A stretch of DNA of 55,883 nt from Gammaproteobacteria bacterium (GCA_022599775.1 JAHZLQ010000039.1:1-55883); one strand, 5' to 3'; shown: positions 33,842 to 42,126, counted from the first letter of the stretch. Notes: generated by a model not told the origin, from the letters alone. A program made the numbers and translations.

Positions 33842-36571
33842 ATGTCGGGGATGTCGTCGGGGCCAAACCTCTATCGCTGGCGCTTCGGAACCACGGAATT
33901 CGATGAAGCGCGGCTGGAACTGCGCGTCGGCGGATTGTCGGTCGATGTCGAGCAAAAGCCGCTGCAGGTACTCGCGGTGCTGCTGCGACACGCTGGCGAA
34001 GTCGTCACCAAGCGTGAGCTGTTCGAGAGCGTGTGGGCTGATCGCATTACCGTTGACCACGTGCTGGCAACAGCCGTCGGCAAGCTACGCAAGGCGTTTG
34101 GCGAGGACGGCGAACGGTTGATCGTGACGGTGCCGCGCATCGGCTATCGCCTGAGCGGCTCGGTCGAGCGCATCGCCGTCGGGCGGCGGCATGTCAGTGC
34201 GCTCTATCTGAAGCCCGGCGACACCGTGCCGTGGCGAGACCATTTCGTGTTGGAGCGTCAGCTGGGTCCCGCGCGCGGCAGCGAGGTCTGGCTGGCGCGT
34301 CATACCAAGACACACGAGCCGCGTGTCTACAAATTCAGCCCGGATGGCGAGCGACTGTCTGCGCTCAAACGCGAGGCGACCTTGTCCCGCGTGCTGCGCG
34401 AAAGCCTGGGTCCACGCCAGGACTTCGTCCGGGTGATCGACTGGAACTTCGAGCAGGCCCCGTTCTTCCTCGAATCCGAATATGGCGGTCTCAATCTCGA
34501 CGAATGGGCGACCGTCGAGGGTCGGCTCACCGCGATGCACCGTAGCGAGCGTATCGAACTGTTTTTGCGAATTTGCGATGCCGTGGCGGCCGCGCACGGG
34601 GTTGGCGTGCTGCACAAGGATATCAAGCCCACGAACGTGCTCATCGAAGCCCGTGAGTCTGGCTGGCAGCTGCGCTTGACCGACTTCGGCAGCAGTCGCC
34701 TGCTGGAGCCCGGACGCCTGGCGGCGCTCGGCATCACCGAGCTGGGTCTGACGATGACCCAGGGCGCCGCCACGGATTCCAGCAGTGGCACGCCGCTGTA
34801 TCTCGCACCCGAGCTGATCGCGGGTCAGGCACCGACGGTGAAGAGCGACGTATACGCACTCGGTATCACGCTTTATCAATTGCTGGTCGGCGATCTCAAA
34901 AGACCGATGGCTTCGGGTTGGGCGCACGACATCGACGACGAGTTGCTCAGCCAGGATCTGGCACGTGCGACCGACGGTGAACCCGGACGTCGGCTTGCGA
35001 GCGTGTCCGAGCTGACTCAAGGCTTGCGCAGCCTTGAGGCGAGGCGTGCCGAAGGGCTGCGCCTCGCCGAAATCGAGCGGCGCGCCCGAGTCTCACGCGA
35101 AGTACTGGCGAAGGCCCGGGCGCGGCGACCCTGGATCGTTGCAACGATCGTCGTGTTGCTGCTGGCCTTGAGCGTGAGCCTTGGTCTGTACGGCTATGCC
35201 GAACGTGCCCGGAAGCAGGCGGTGACGGAAACGGCTCGTGCGGAAGCGATCAATCAATTCCTGCGGACCGTGATGATCCAGGCGGATCCCCGCGCCGGCG
35301 GCTCCGGGCGGCAGACGACGATCGGCGAGGCGCTCGACCATGCGCTGACCGACGGCCTGGATGGACGCTTTGCGGACGCTCCCGAAACCGCAGCCCAGCT
35401 TCACATTGTGGCTGCCGATATCTACGGCGGGCGCGGTGAGTTCGAAGCGTCCGAGGCGCATTGGCGTCGCGCCGCGGAGATCTATGGCGAGCTGTACGCG
35501 CCCGGCGATGTACAGCGGTTACGCGCCATCTACCGTCTCGCCCAGGTTCTGAGCAACCGCTCCGACTACGTCCAAGCCGGAACCCTGATCGACGAAGCCG
35601 ATCGTCTCGCCGGCAGTCGATTGACATCCGATCCGATACTGGCACTGGAAGCGGCCTGGTCCCGTGCGCGCTGGTTGCTGCTGCAAGCCAGGGTCGAAGA
35701 GGCGCTGCCGCTGTACGAGGCGGCGCGCCGCGCCCAGCAGACAGCGGCATCGGACGATCTGCTCGCAGTGTTCGCCATCGACCTCGATCTAGCGCAGTGC
35801 TACAGCCGCCTGCAGCGTCATGAGGAGGCGATTGTACTGCTTGAGGCACTGCGCGCCCCGCGCTATCTCCAGGCCGGCGTCAGTCAATCGCGTCGCGCCA
35901 TCGCCACGCTGTTTCTCGGTGCCGCCCACCTCTACGCCGGCCATCACGACGCTGCCGAACCGCTGCTGTTGCAGGCCACTTCAGCGCTCGAGCGTGCTTA
36001 TGGTGCGGACTCGTTCAATGTGCTCGAGGCTCGCGGCACACTCGCGAACCTGTATGCCGCCACCGGGCGTTGGCACGAAGCGCTGCCACTTCTCGAGCAG
36101 ACCCGGGGACAGGCCTGCGCGCGCTTCGGTACCGAACATTTGAGCTGCCTGGTGGGGCTCGGCAATGAATCGGTGATTCGCATGCGGCTTGGGGACACGG
36201 CGCGTGCGATCAAGGGGATGGAGCAGACCCGAGCCGGATTCGCACGCGTCATGGGCGAGGGTTCGCCCGGCGTGCAGGCAATGGATTTTTATCGCGCCGA
36301 CCTGATGCTGGCGCAGGGAAATACCGAAATGGCAGCCGCTATCGCCGCCAGCCTCGATGCCAGGATTCTCGATGCCGGCAGTCCCGGCGAGTACTGGGAA
36401 CCACGGCTTAGCGGCTTGCTGGGCCGAATTGAACTGAGCCAGAAGCAGGACGACCGCGGCCGCGAACGGGTGCGCTCAGCGCTTGCAGAACTCGAAGCCG
36501 CGCAGGCGCCAGAGTGGTTCGCGGCGCCCCTGCGCGAGGCTTTGCTGAATTTCGACGCACGACCGCTTTGA
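33842..36571 (+). CDS. Winged-helix/Ser-Thr protein kinase/TPR-like transmembrane regulator
   Basis: A 909-aa fusion. Residues 12-105 form an OmpR/CadC-type winged helix (Gln-Lys-Pro-Leu-Gln-Val-Leu, Gly-Tyr-Arg-Leu). Residues about 135-400 are a Hanks-type kinase: Lys164, His-Lys-Asp260 as catalytic loop, Asp281-Phe-Gly, Ala-Pro-Glu at 322-324. A transmembrane helix spans 431-452. The rest is a TPR-like helical region with repeated Ala-Leu-Pro-Leu-Leu/Glu blocks, which topology puts in the periplasm. DNA binding, phosphorylation and sensing are thus in one chain. The start follows AGGG, with ATG 33851 possible. The 3' end of the gene is duplicated 1380 bp downstream. Confidence 0.88.
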   Translation: MSGMSSGPNLYRWRFGTTEFDEARLELRVGGLSVDVEQKPLQVLAVLLRHAGEVVTKRELFESVWADRITVDHVLATAVGKLRKAFGEDGERLIVTVPRIGYRLSGSVERIAVGRRHVSALYLKPGDTVPWRDHFVLERQLGPARGSEVWLARHTKTHEPRVYKFSPDGERLSALKREATLSRVLRESLGPRQDFVRVIDWNFEQAPFFLESEYGGLNLDEWATVEGRLTAMHRSERIELFLRICDAVAAAHGVGVLHKDIKPTNVLIEARESGWQLRLTDFGSSRLLEPGRLAALGITELGLTMTQGAATDSSSGTPLYLAPELIAGQAPTVKSDVYALGITLYQLLVGDLKRPMASGWAHDIDDELLSQDLARATDGEPGRRLASVSELTQGLRSLEARRAEGLRLAEIERRARVSREVLAKARARRPWIVATIVVLLLALSVSLGLYGYAERARKQAVTETARAEAINQFLRTVMIQADPRAGGSGRQTTIGEALDHALTDGLDGRFADAPETAAQLHIVAADIYGGRGEFEASEAHWRRAAEIYGELYAPGDVQRLRAIYRLAQVLSNRSDYVQAGTLIDEADRLAGSRLTSDPILALEAAWSRARWLLLQARVEEALPLYEAARRAQQTAASDDLLAVFAIDLDLAQCYSRLQRHEEAIVLLEALRAPRYLQAGVSQSRRAIATLFLGAAHLYAGHHDAAEPLLLQATSALERAYGADSFNVLEARGTLANLYAATGRWHEALPLLEQTRGQACARFGTEHLSCLVGLGNESVIRMRLGDTARAIKGMEQTRAGFARVMGEGSPGVQAMDFYRADLMLAQGNTEMAAAIAASLDARILDAGSPGEYWEPRLSGLLGRIELSQKQDDRGRERVRSALAELEAAQAPEWFAAPLREALLNFDARPL

Positions 36572-36676
36572 ACGCGGCTAGTGTCTATTGGTGCGTGCTC
36601 AGAACAGAGTCGGGGTGACAGCTTGCGGATTCCCGGCCGCCCTCTGGCCTTCCTCACCTGCGTCAAGAAACAAGAC

Positions 36677-36710
36677 CTGACCCCAGACATGATCTGACCC
36701 CAGACATGAT
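36677..36710. repeat. 17-bp tandem repeat, two perfect copies
   Basis: CTGACCCCAGACATGAT occurs back to back at 36677-36693 and 36694-36710. The word CCTGACCCC recurs beside other mobile pieces in this island (38366, and inverted at about 40847), so it belongs to the local repeat family. Confidence 0.75.
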
Positions 36711-36763
36711 CATGCTTCAATAGCCCAACAACCGCTCGCGCATAAATATGAGGGGAAACCTCA

Positions 36764-36821
36764 GGGACAGATTTATTTTCCGAAAAAGGCGAAAAAGTGT
36801 TCCGAATAATAAATCTGTCCC
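36764..36821. repeat. Palindromic element with 14-bp perfect arms
   Basis: GGGACAGATTTATT (36764-36777) and AATAAATCTGTCCC (36808-36821) pair perfectly around a 30-base centre. Decayed relatives of one arm occur at 38701-38720 and near 40063-40080. Such AATAAATCTGTCCCC elements accompany RAYT transposases, so this is probably a REP-like substrate. Confidence 0.7.
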
Positions 36822-36833
36822 CTTTTCTGGACT

Positions 36834-36973
<140 letters not shown>

Positions 36974-36980
36974 AGGGAAT

Positions 36981-37799
36981 AAGGGGTCGGAGTAAATAAA
37001 ATAAATTGTGAATTGTGCGACCAATTGAGCGTTGCTACTCCTGCGAGTCGAGCACGACTTTCTCCTTCTTCGGCCTTCCACGCGGCTTGTAACTGATTCG
37101 CTGCTGGAGTTGCCGTTCAATCTGAGCCTTGAACCGGTCAGCGCCCACAGGCACGCATAAATTGATTCCGGTTCGCAAGCTCTGCATGTCAGCCGGCTCC
37201 AGCGCCTGACGAAACAATCCGCGATAGGCTTGCCGGCGCTCACCGTCATTCGCCCCGAGAGCTAAGTAGACGGGGTGCGGCCGAGTGAGCTGATCTTCTT
37301 TGCCATAGGCGTTGGCTTTGAAACTTGACCATGGGTAGTCCGCAGCCTTTTGTACCATTCCTGCCCTGACCGGATTGAGCTCGATATAGCGATAGCACGT
37401 CATCAGGTAGTGCTCGGTATCGATCAGGCTGGCCTTGTGCCGGCCTTCCCAGAGCGTGCCGCTGCGCCGGTAACACGCATTGACATACTGGACATAGCGT
37501 CGCCCGACGGTCTGCAGCACACGGGAAATGCCTTCTTTGTCCGTCGGCGTGATGAGCAGATGAACATGATTAGTCATTAGGACATAAGCGTGCACCGCAG
37601 CGTCATGCTGAAGGCAAGCTTCCCGCAGGCACTGAAGATAGTAGCGAAAGTCTTCCGGTGCGTAGAAGCAAGGCTCGCGGTTATGTCCGCGCTGGATCAC
37701 GTGGCACGGAACATCGGGCAAGTAGTATCGGGGTTTGCGCGGCATGAAGCTCTCCTACAGCCGAACCGCACTTTAGCATTTTATTTACTCCGACCCCTT
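36981..37799. mobile_element. RAYT-bearing element with 22-bp perfect terminal inverted repeats
   Basis: The ends 36981-37002 and 37778-37799 are perfect inverted copies (AAGGGGTCGGAGTAAA outermost). Between them is a single REP-associated transposase gene on the minus strand. Related ends lie at 42003-42020 beside a decayed copy. The unit is about 0.82 kb and looks recently active because the repeats are identical and the gene is open. Confidence 0.8.
37035..37745 (-). CDS. REP-associated tyrosine transposase (RAYT, IS200/IS605-like)
   Basis: A 236-aa HUH-superfamily protein. The HUH motif is His-Val-His in Met-Thr-Asn-His-Val-His-Leu-Leu (about 59-66), and the nucleophilic tyrosine is probably within Arg-Tyr-Val-Gln-Tyr-Val. 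Family-typical segments are Trp-Glu-Gly-Arg-His-Lys-Ala-Ser and Tyr-Ile-Glu-Leu-Asn-Pro-Val-Arg-Ala. RAYTs nick single-stranded DNA at palindromic repeats and spread them. The gene is intact. Immediately upstream is its terminal repeat. A broken copy is at 42058. Confidence 0.9.
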   Translation of the reverse strand: MPRKPRYYLPDVPCHVIQRGHNREPCFYAPEDFRYYLQCLREACLQHDAAVHAYVLMTNHVHLLITPTDKEGISRVLQTVGRRYVQYVNACYRRSGTLWEGRHKASLIDTEHYLMTCYRYIELNPVRAGMVQKAADYPWSSFKANAYGKEDQLTRPHPVYLALGANDGERRQAYRGLFRQALEPADMQSLRTGINLCVPVGADRFKAQIERQLQQRISYKPRGRPKKEKVVLDSQE

Positions 37800-37803
37800 T
37801 TCT

Positions 37804-37951
37804 CCGAATTGAACTGAGCCAGAAGCAGGACGGCCGCGGCCGCGAACGGGTGCGCTCAGCGCTTGCAGAACTCGAAGCCGCGCAGGCGCCAGAGTGGTTC
37901 ACGGCGCCCCTGCGCGAGGCTTTGCTGCATGTCGACGCACGGCCTCTTTGA
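37804..37951 (+). pseudogene. Duplicated 3' fragment of the kinase gene
   Basis: The last 49 codons of the kinase are repeated here in frame to the same TGA, with about 6 base differences. No start or upstream coding part is present, so it is not expressed as a protein. It marks the right edge of the mobile insertion. Confidence 0.85.
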
Positions 37952-38089
37952 ACGCGGCCAGTGTCCCTTGGCGCGTGTTCAGAACGGAGTCGGGGTGACA
38001 GTTTGCGGATTCCCGGGATTCAATTCGGCGCGACTGCGCGCCGCAATGTCCGCCCTCTGGCTTTCCTCACCTGCGTCAAGAAACAAGAC

Positions 38090-38364
38090 CTCCCGAGTTC
38101 GACAGTTAACGCCGTAAGTGATTGATTTTACGATGCTGTACTACAGAACGCTCCACCACAGCGGTCCTTATTCGCAGTAGGGGCGGGCTTTTCGTTTGAA
38201 TGCCGCCACTTTATCACTGGCTAATGACATGTCAATCAACACTTGTTTCCTTACAAACGTGCCACCACAAGCATTTTTTCGAAAATTGGCGCTAACTGAT
38301 TGATTTGTCGTTGCCCGAAGGCCTAAAACGGCGATTTTTCGCCGTGAACTGTCGAACTCGGGAG
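38090..38364. mobile_element. MITE-like element with 18-bp perfect terminal inverted repeats
   Basis: Ends CTCCCGAGTTCGACAGTT (38090-38107) and its exact reverse complement (38347-38364) bound 275 bp with no gene. The uninterrupted version of the site is visible in the duplicated copy at 36665-36684: there AAGAC joins CTGACCCC directly. Here the element sits between AAGAC and ACCTGACCCC, giving a 2-bp AC target duplication. No matching transposase is in the window. Confidence 0.85.
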
Positions 38365-38756
38365 ACCTGACCCCAAACACCATGCCAAACACTCACAAAC
38401 ACTCACTATCGAGTCGCGAGAATTCAAGAGGTCTACTCAACGAAGTCCGGTATCGCGTCTCGCCTTTGGCGCCGCCCGTCAACGCTGTCCTACCGGTGAG
38501 CCCACGTACATTTGCCATGGGCTCAAGCTGGGGCGCTTAATCAAGCATCAATTGGGCCGGCAAGCGGCCCATCTATCGGCCAGCCGGGGGGCAAGATGGA
38601 CGAGATTGGTGATCAAGCTTTCAAAGTGAGGCGCTACGGATGGAGGCTGGTGGCGCCGCGGTGTGAACTGGCTAGAGCTTGGATACGAAGACAACTAAAA
38701 AATAAATCGTCCCCTTTCGGTACTTCGACTTCTTTATCTGTCTGTGGAGTCCTGAG
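38365..38756. other. Non-coding mosaic between MITE and first island gene
   Basis: A 392-bp region with the CCTGACCCC word at its left end and a half-palindrome AATAAATCGTCCCCTTTCGG at 38701-38720. A frame at 38512-38772 has no recognisable features. I see no RNA gene or operator. Confidence 0.5.
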
Positions 38757-39194
38757 ATGTCCCAGAAACTGAGGGGTTTCGTGTTGTTGATAATGTCGCT
38801 CGTCTATCCATCGGCCGTATTGTCGGTTCTCGCGTGCGCTGTTGCTGTTGCCATCTCTGAATCGTGGGACTTGACAGATCTTGGTTGCGCCGTTGCTATT
38901 GCAGTTGCAGCCGTCATTGTAAGTTTTATGGGGATCGCGCGAACCAAAGAAGGTGGATATTTGCTCACGCGCAACCATCCGGTTACACAACACGTCGTGG
39001 AGCAGTTGAAACAAAACCCTAGACTTCTGAGAGGAGTTGAGCTTGAGCATGCTGTCTATGGGTGCGTGCATTCCTATCTGGCGATGAGTGGAACGAACAT
39101 GGATGAGCATAACCGCCAAAAAGCTCGGGGCTTCGCAAAAGAAATACTACCGATGGTGAAGTCAAGCCTTGAAGAAACTAAGCTTCAAGTTTGA
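38757..39194 (+). CDS. Small membrane protein, unknown function
   Basis: A 145-aa protein with two predicted membrane helices (about 7-31 and 39-60) and a hydrophilic cytosolic tail with Gln/Glu/Lys-rich helices. The codon use is more AT-rich than the surrounding genes, suggesting horizontal transfer. It is the first of five same-strand orphan genes. No family recognised. An immunity protein is possible given the RHS remnant downstream. Confidence 0.6.
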   Translation: MSQKLRGFVLLIMSLVYPSAVLSVLACAVAVAISESWDLTDLGCAVAIAVAAVIVSFMGIARTKEGGYLLTRNHPVTQHVVEQLKQNPRLLRGVELEHAVYGCVHSYLAMSGTNMDEHNRQKARGFAKEILPMVKSSLEETKLQV

Positions 39195-39230
39195 ATTGGA
39201 AAAAGGCGATGATTTCCGTGGTTAGAGATT

Positions 39231-39647
39231 ATGAGAATATTTAACCTGTCTTTCATGGCAGTAATTTTTGTCGCATCGTCTCCAGTAACCGGAGCCTCAA
39301 AGTGTCCAACGGCTCAAACGACTCTTGAGGTAAATCAATGTCTCAGCGATGATCTGGAAGTGGTGGCCGCGGAACAAACGACATATCTGGCGGCCGCGCA
39401 GGAGAGAATTATGGACGAGTCGCAGTTAAAGTTGATGCTTTCGAGCGAGCAGAAGGCTTGGGAAAATTATCGGGAGATTCATTGCGATAATGTTTACGAC
39501 TATTGGGCTCAAGGTACCATTAGAGTTGCCAAGAATCTGACATGTAGCGCGGAGCTTACTCGGGAGCGCACCCATGACATTTGGCGCGCATTTCTAAGAT
39601 ATGCAGACTCGACGCCCCCCATTCTTCCCGAACCGGAATTGCAGTGA
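39231..39647 (+). CDS. LprI/DUF1311-like secreted protein
   Basis: A 138-aa protein with a signal peptide (hydrophobic 5-17, cut near Thr-Gly-Ala-Ser) and cysteines at Lys-Cys-Pro-Thr, Asn-Gln-Cys-Leu, His-Cys-Asp and Thr-Cys-Ser. The pattern Ala-Gln-Thr-Thr-Leu-Glu-Val-Asn-Gln-Cys and Glu-Gln-Lys-Ala-Trp-Glu-Asn-Tyr-Arg is typical of DUF1311, which includes lysozyme inhibitor LprI. Whether it inhibits a wall-degrading enzyme is unproven. AT-rich codon use; same island. Confidence 0.8.
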   Translation: MRIFNLSFMAVIFVASSPVTGASKCPTAQTTLEVNQCLSDDLEVVAAEQTTYLAAAQERIMDESQLKLMLSSEQKAWENYREIHCDNVYDYWAQGTIRVAKNLTCSAELTRERTHDIWRAFLRYADSTPPILPEPELQ

Positions 39648-39820
39648 AGGGAAGTGAATGAAGATCTATTTATTATTCCGTCTTCGGGTTTATATTTGAA
39701 CCCTGCTTCTCAATTTAGCATTAGGTGTCAAGCAGAAGAGGGAGAAGTGATGGACGTCGTACGAACACTTGACTCCAAGGCTGAGACTTAACATCTGGAA
39801 ACCAGAAAGTGGAAATTCTC

Positions 39821-40033
39821 ATGGGTAAGTCCGACTTCTACGACCGCTATCTCGCTTGGTTAATGCTCATACTATTCATGGCTTTCATTTTGTGGCGAAT
39901 ACCTCATTGGTATCGCGACTGGAAGTGCCCAGATTTTTACGTCTGGTCGGATGCGAGAGGGTGCTATATTGATCCTGATACTTCGTTTTGCCTCCTTGCC
40001 GAAAAAGAGAAATTTTGTAAAGTTGCAAAATGA
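39821..40033 (+). CDS. Small single-pass membrane protein, unknown
   Basis: A 70-aa protein with one hydrophobic helix (about 12-27) followed by an extracytosolic segment with Cys at Lys-Cys-Pro, Gly-Cys-Tyr, Phe-Cys-Leu and Phe-Cys-Lys that could form two disulfides. An upstream GTG (39809) is in frame but ATG 39821 is preferred. It is AT-rich and on the same strand as the other orphans. No family recognised. Confidence 0.5.
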   Translation: MGKSDFYDRYLAWLMLILFMAFILWRIPHWYRDWKCPDFYVWSDARGCYIDPDTSFCLLAEKEKFCKVAK

Positions 40034-40105
40034 TCGAAAAGAACTCAGGCAGAAAGGGGGGGTAATCTATCCCCTTTTGGTTCGCTGAGTACCAATGGAG
40101 CGAAA

Positions 40106-40375
40106 GTGATGATGTGGGACGACAACGAAGGACTGCGAACGTTTTTTAGCAGAGGTGCCGTTGACGTGAACTCACCTGTGCGGTGCGGCGAGCATGTCAC
40201 CCTGAAAATGAGTGGTATTGAGTTTGAAGTTGAGGTCACGCAGGATAGCGGCAGTAAGTTTCGAGGCGAAATTTGTCGTATTGGCCCTACTCCTAAAATT
40301 GAGGCCATCGGCCTCAAGCGAGGAGATCGTGTTTCATTCGCCTCAGCTCATATCTATACTGTTATTCGTTCATGA
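40106..40375 (+). CDS. Small cytosolic protein, unknown
   Basis: An 89-aa protein with beta-rich alternation (Val-Thr-Leu-Lys-Met-Ser-Gly-Ile-Glu-Phe-Glu-Val-Glu-Val-Thr). It has no signal peptide. Its stop overlaps the ATG of the next lipoprotein gene by 4 bases, so the two form a pair. The start could be any of the first Mets (three in a row). No family recognised. AT-rich like its neighbours. Confidence 0.55.
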   Translation: MMMWDDNEGLRTFFSRGAVDVNSPVRCGEHVTLKMSGIEFEVEVTQDSGSKFRGEICRIGPTPKIEAIGLKRGDRVSFASAHIYTVIRS

Positions 40376-40815
40376 AAGTCATTGTCTTGTTCGCAGCCAT
40401 CACCGTTATGCTGTCTGGCTGCATCAGCCATAACGTCCAGCGCTATGCCGAAATCGATGCCACGCAGAAGACCGTAACTGTGCCTCCAGGATCGAAGGGA
40501 CTCAAAGGTGAGCTTAAGAAAGTGCTCTTGGAAATGGGCTGGCGGCTATCGGTAGACAGAGGGCCGTCAGTTGTGGAGGGCGACTTCGGCGAAACGACAA
40601 AGCTGGAATCCTATGACACCTTCAACACGCGATATCGGTTGCATGTTGCTTCTTCCCGAGTCGATTTCTGCTTCAATTTCCAACCTCTAGTCGTTTATGA
40701 CATTTCTTTCATCGACAATAAGACTGGTGGGGAGGTCTTCACAATCGAAGGACGAGGATGTGAGGGTGGAGCAGTAGATAAATTTGGAGAGGCTTTGTCG
40801 AGTGTCGCTCGTTGA
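40372..40815 (+). CDS. Small lipoprotein, unknown
   Basis: A 147-aa protein with a short lipoprotein signal (Val-Met-Leu-Ser-Gly-Cys). The mature part has Asp-Asp-Ala/Val-type strands, and internal cysteines at Phe-Cys-Phe and Gly-Cys-Glu. Its start overlaps the preceding gene by 4 bases. Codon use is AT-rich. Last of the five orphans, adjacent to the RHS remnant, so it may be an immunity-type lipoprotein; this is inference. Confidence 0.65.
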   Translation: MKVIVLFAAITVMLSGCISHNVQRYAEIDATQKTVTVPPGSKGLKGELKKVLLEMGWRLSVDRGPSVVEGDFGETTKLESYDTFNTRYRLHVASSRVDFCFNFQPLVVYDISFIDNKTGGEVFTIEGRGCEGGAVDKFGEALSSVAR

Positions 40816-40886
40816 CAAAAGGGAGTAAAAAGCGACTCCGCATATCGGGGTCAGGTCTTGCTCGCTGCTGGACATCTTCGGCTTCG

Positions 40887-41003
40887 CTACTTTCCCCCGT
40901 ATGGTCCGCTAGCAGCGATCTTGCCGACATCTTCCCACGGCACCGAAACATGCCCGTCAGGGTCGACGTACTTATACGGATTATTGTTGGCGTAAGAGTC
41001 GCC
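40887..41003 (-). pseudogene. RHS-repeat core-tip remnant
   Basis: The segment encodes Ser-Gly-Asp-Ser-Tyr-Ala-Asn-Asn-Asn-Pro-Tyr-Lys-Tyr-Val-Asp-Pro-Asp-Gly-His. This is the conserved end of RHS-repeat proteins, where the shell ends and the variable toxin begins. The frame around it has no other RHS motifs and stops soon after, so it is a fragment left by deletion. A short tail (Val-Ser-Val-Pro-Trp-Glu-Asp-Val-Gly-Lys) could be the start of a lost toxin domain. Confidence 0.8.
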
Positions 41004-41159
41004 TGACGCGGTTTCGCCGTACCGACGCGTTTTTCCTAGACGTCTTCGGGACTTACTGGCCGCAGCGCGTGGACACACCTCCTTCGCCATCGAAAAATTG
41101 TCTAGACGTGAGTTTTCGCCCGTACAGGCGCGCGGGTCAAGCGGGATTTTCTTGAGGCG

Positions 41160-41507
41160 TTAGCCGCTTCCCGGGCTTTGCTCTTCGGTGGCCTCGATGA
41201 TCTGCCGTAGCTCGGCAGCCGGGACATCGCCCTGATCTGATTTCGAGTAGACCGTGACGAGCAGGCGGTCCGTATCGGTTTGCAGGTAGTAGAGGATGCG
41301 ATAGCCGCCGCTCTTGCCGCGCCGGGCGTCGCGGTTGGCCGCCCGGACCTTGTAGACCGTGTAGCCGATGTTGGGCACCTGATCGCCCGGAGTTTCGCCG
41401 GCCGCCAGTTGCTCCAGTACGGACTTCAGATCAGAGCGGATATTGCGGTAGCGCTTGGCCAGGTCGCGGAGCTGACGCTTGAAAGCCGTCGAGTACAGCA
41501 GGCGCAC
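41160..41507 (-). CDS. RelE/ParE-family toxin
   Basis: A 115-aa toxin starting Val-Arg-Leu-Leu-Tyr-Ser-Thr-Ala-Phe-Lys-Arg-Gln-Leu-Arg-Asp-Leu-Ala-Lys. The segment Gly-Lys-Ser-Gly-Gly-Tyr-Arg-Ile-Leu-Tyr-Tyr-Leu and Thr-Val-Tyr-Ser-Lys-Ser-Asp-Gln is typical of RelE-like mRNA interferases. The GTG at 41507 has GAGG overlapping the antitoxin stop and lies 7 bases after it. The pair is complete and shows no frameshift. Confidence 0.85.
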   Translation of the reverse strand: MRLLYSTAFKRQLRDLAKRYRNIRSDLKSVLEQLAAGETPGDQVPNIGYTVYKVRAANRDARRGKSGGYRILYYLQTDTDRLLVTVYSKSDQGDVPAAELRQIIEATEEQSPGSG

Positions 41508-41514
41508 CGGCGCC

Positions 41515-41745
41515 TCAGTCGGCGTCAATGCCGTCCCACAGCGTTTCGATCGGGTGTACGCGACCGGCCTTGACGTCCTGCCAGCCCTGCCGGAAAGACT
41601 CGGTCGCACTCGGCAGCGCCATCTCTCCGGTTACACCTTCGCGAAACGAATGCACGATCTTGAGCAGCAGCGGACGGTATTCCGCTGGCGTCTGCTCGAT
41701 TTCTTCGTGCAGTTGCTGGGTAAGCTTGGCGATGCTGATAGCCAT
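41515..41745 (-). CDS. Antitoxin of the RelE-type pair
   Basis: A 76-aa protein (Met-Ala-Ile-Ser-Ile-Ala-Lys-Leu-Thr-Gln-Gln-Leu) with a helical N-terminal part and Val-His-Pro-Ile-Glu-Thr-Leu-Trp near the end. It has no obvious ribbon-helix-helix or HTH, so I name it by position and by its coupling to the toxin. ATG 41745 has GAGG upstream; ATG 41769 is also possible. Terminator-like hairpin lies upstream at 41794-41826. Confidence 0.75.
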   Translation of the reverse strand: MAISIAKLTQQLHEEIEQTPAEYRPLLLKIVHSFREGVTGEMALPSATESFRQGWQDVKAGRVHPIETLWDGIDAD

Positions 41746-41793
41746 GATGATGTCCTCGAAAGCGTTCATCTTAGCCGCAAGCCGCTCAGTGGC

Positions 41794-41826
41794 AAAAAAG
41801 AGAGGCGGCAACGCCGCCTCTCTTTT
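41794..41826. terminator. Bidirectional intrinsic terminator-like hairpin
   Basis: A perfect 10-bp stem GAGAGGCGGC (41800-41809)/GCCGCCTCTC (41813-41822) with a 3-base loop, flanked by A-run 41794-41799 and T-run 41823-41826. It would stop transcription on both strands. On the minus strand it follows the C-terminal remnant ending at 41832. Confidence 0.85.
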
Positions 41827-41831
41827 GCGCT

Positions 41832-41967
41832 TCACGAAAACCACCGGTCGGTATACCAGCCGTGTTCGCTGCGCTCGTCGTAGGAAGCAAATTCAAATGC
41901 CCGATTGGCCTCCCACGATCCGGGCCGCTTGAAGCACGATCCGGCGTAGTGCAGCGGAGGAGGAAGA
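41832..41967 (-). pseudogene. C-terminal remnant of an unidentified gene
   Basis: The frame encodes a plausible protein end, Leu-His-Tyr-Ala-Gly-Ser-Cys-Phe-Lys-Arg-Pro-Gly-Ser-Trp-Glu-Ala-Asn, then Tyr-Asp-Glu-Arg and Trp-Tyr-Thr-Asp-Arg-Trp-Phe-Ser, followed by TGA and the hairpin terminator. There is no start; upstream sequence changes to a decayed RAYT element. The family is not recognised. Confidence 0.45.
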
Positions 41968-42002
41968 AATGAGAAATAAAGTAAATAAAGGGGTCAGAAA
42001 TA

Positions 42003-42126
42003 AAGGGGTCGGAGTAAATATAAGTACGAAAGTGCGGATCGATTGTAGGGCAGGACCATGCTGCGCAAACCCCGATAGTACTTGCCTGATGTCCCGTGCC
42101 ACGGGATCCAGCGTGGACATAGCAGA
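42003..42126 (+). pseudogene. Decayed RAYT copy, 5' end only
   Basis: The terminal repeat (AAGGGGTCGGAGTAAA) at about 42003-42018 and leader are followed by ATG 42058 and codons matching the intact RAYT (Met-x-Arg-Lys-Pro-Arg, then Tyr-Leu-Pro-Asp-Val-Pro-Cys-His-x-Ile-Gln-Arg-Gly-His). Codon 7 is a TAG stop at 42076-42078. Homology ends near 42126. It lies just downstream of the urt operon. Confidence 0.9.
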
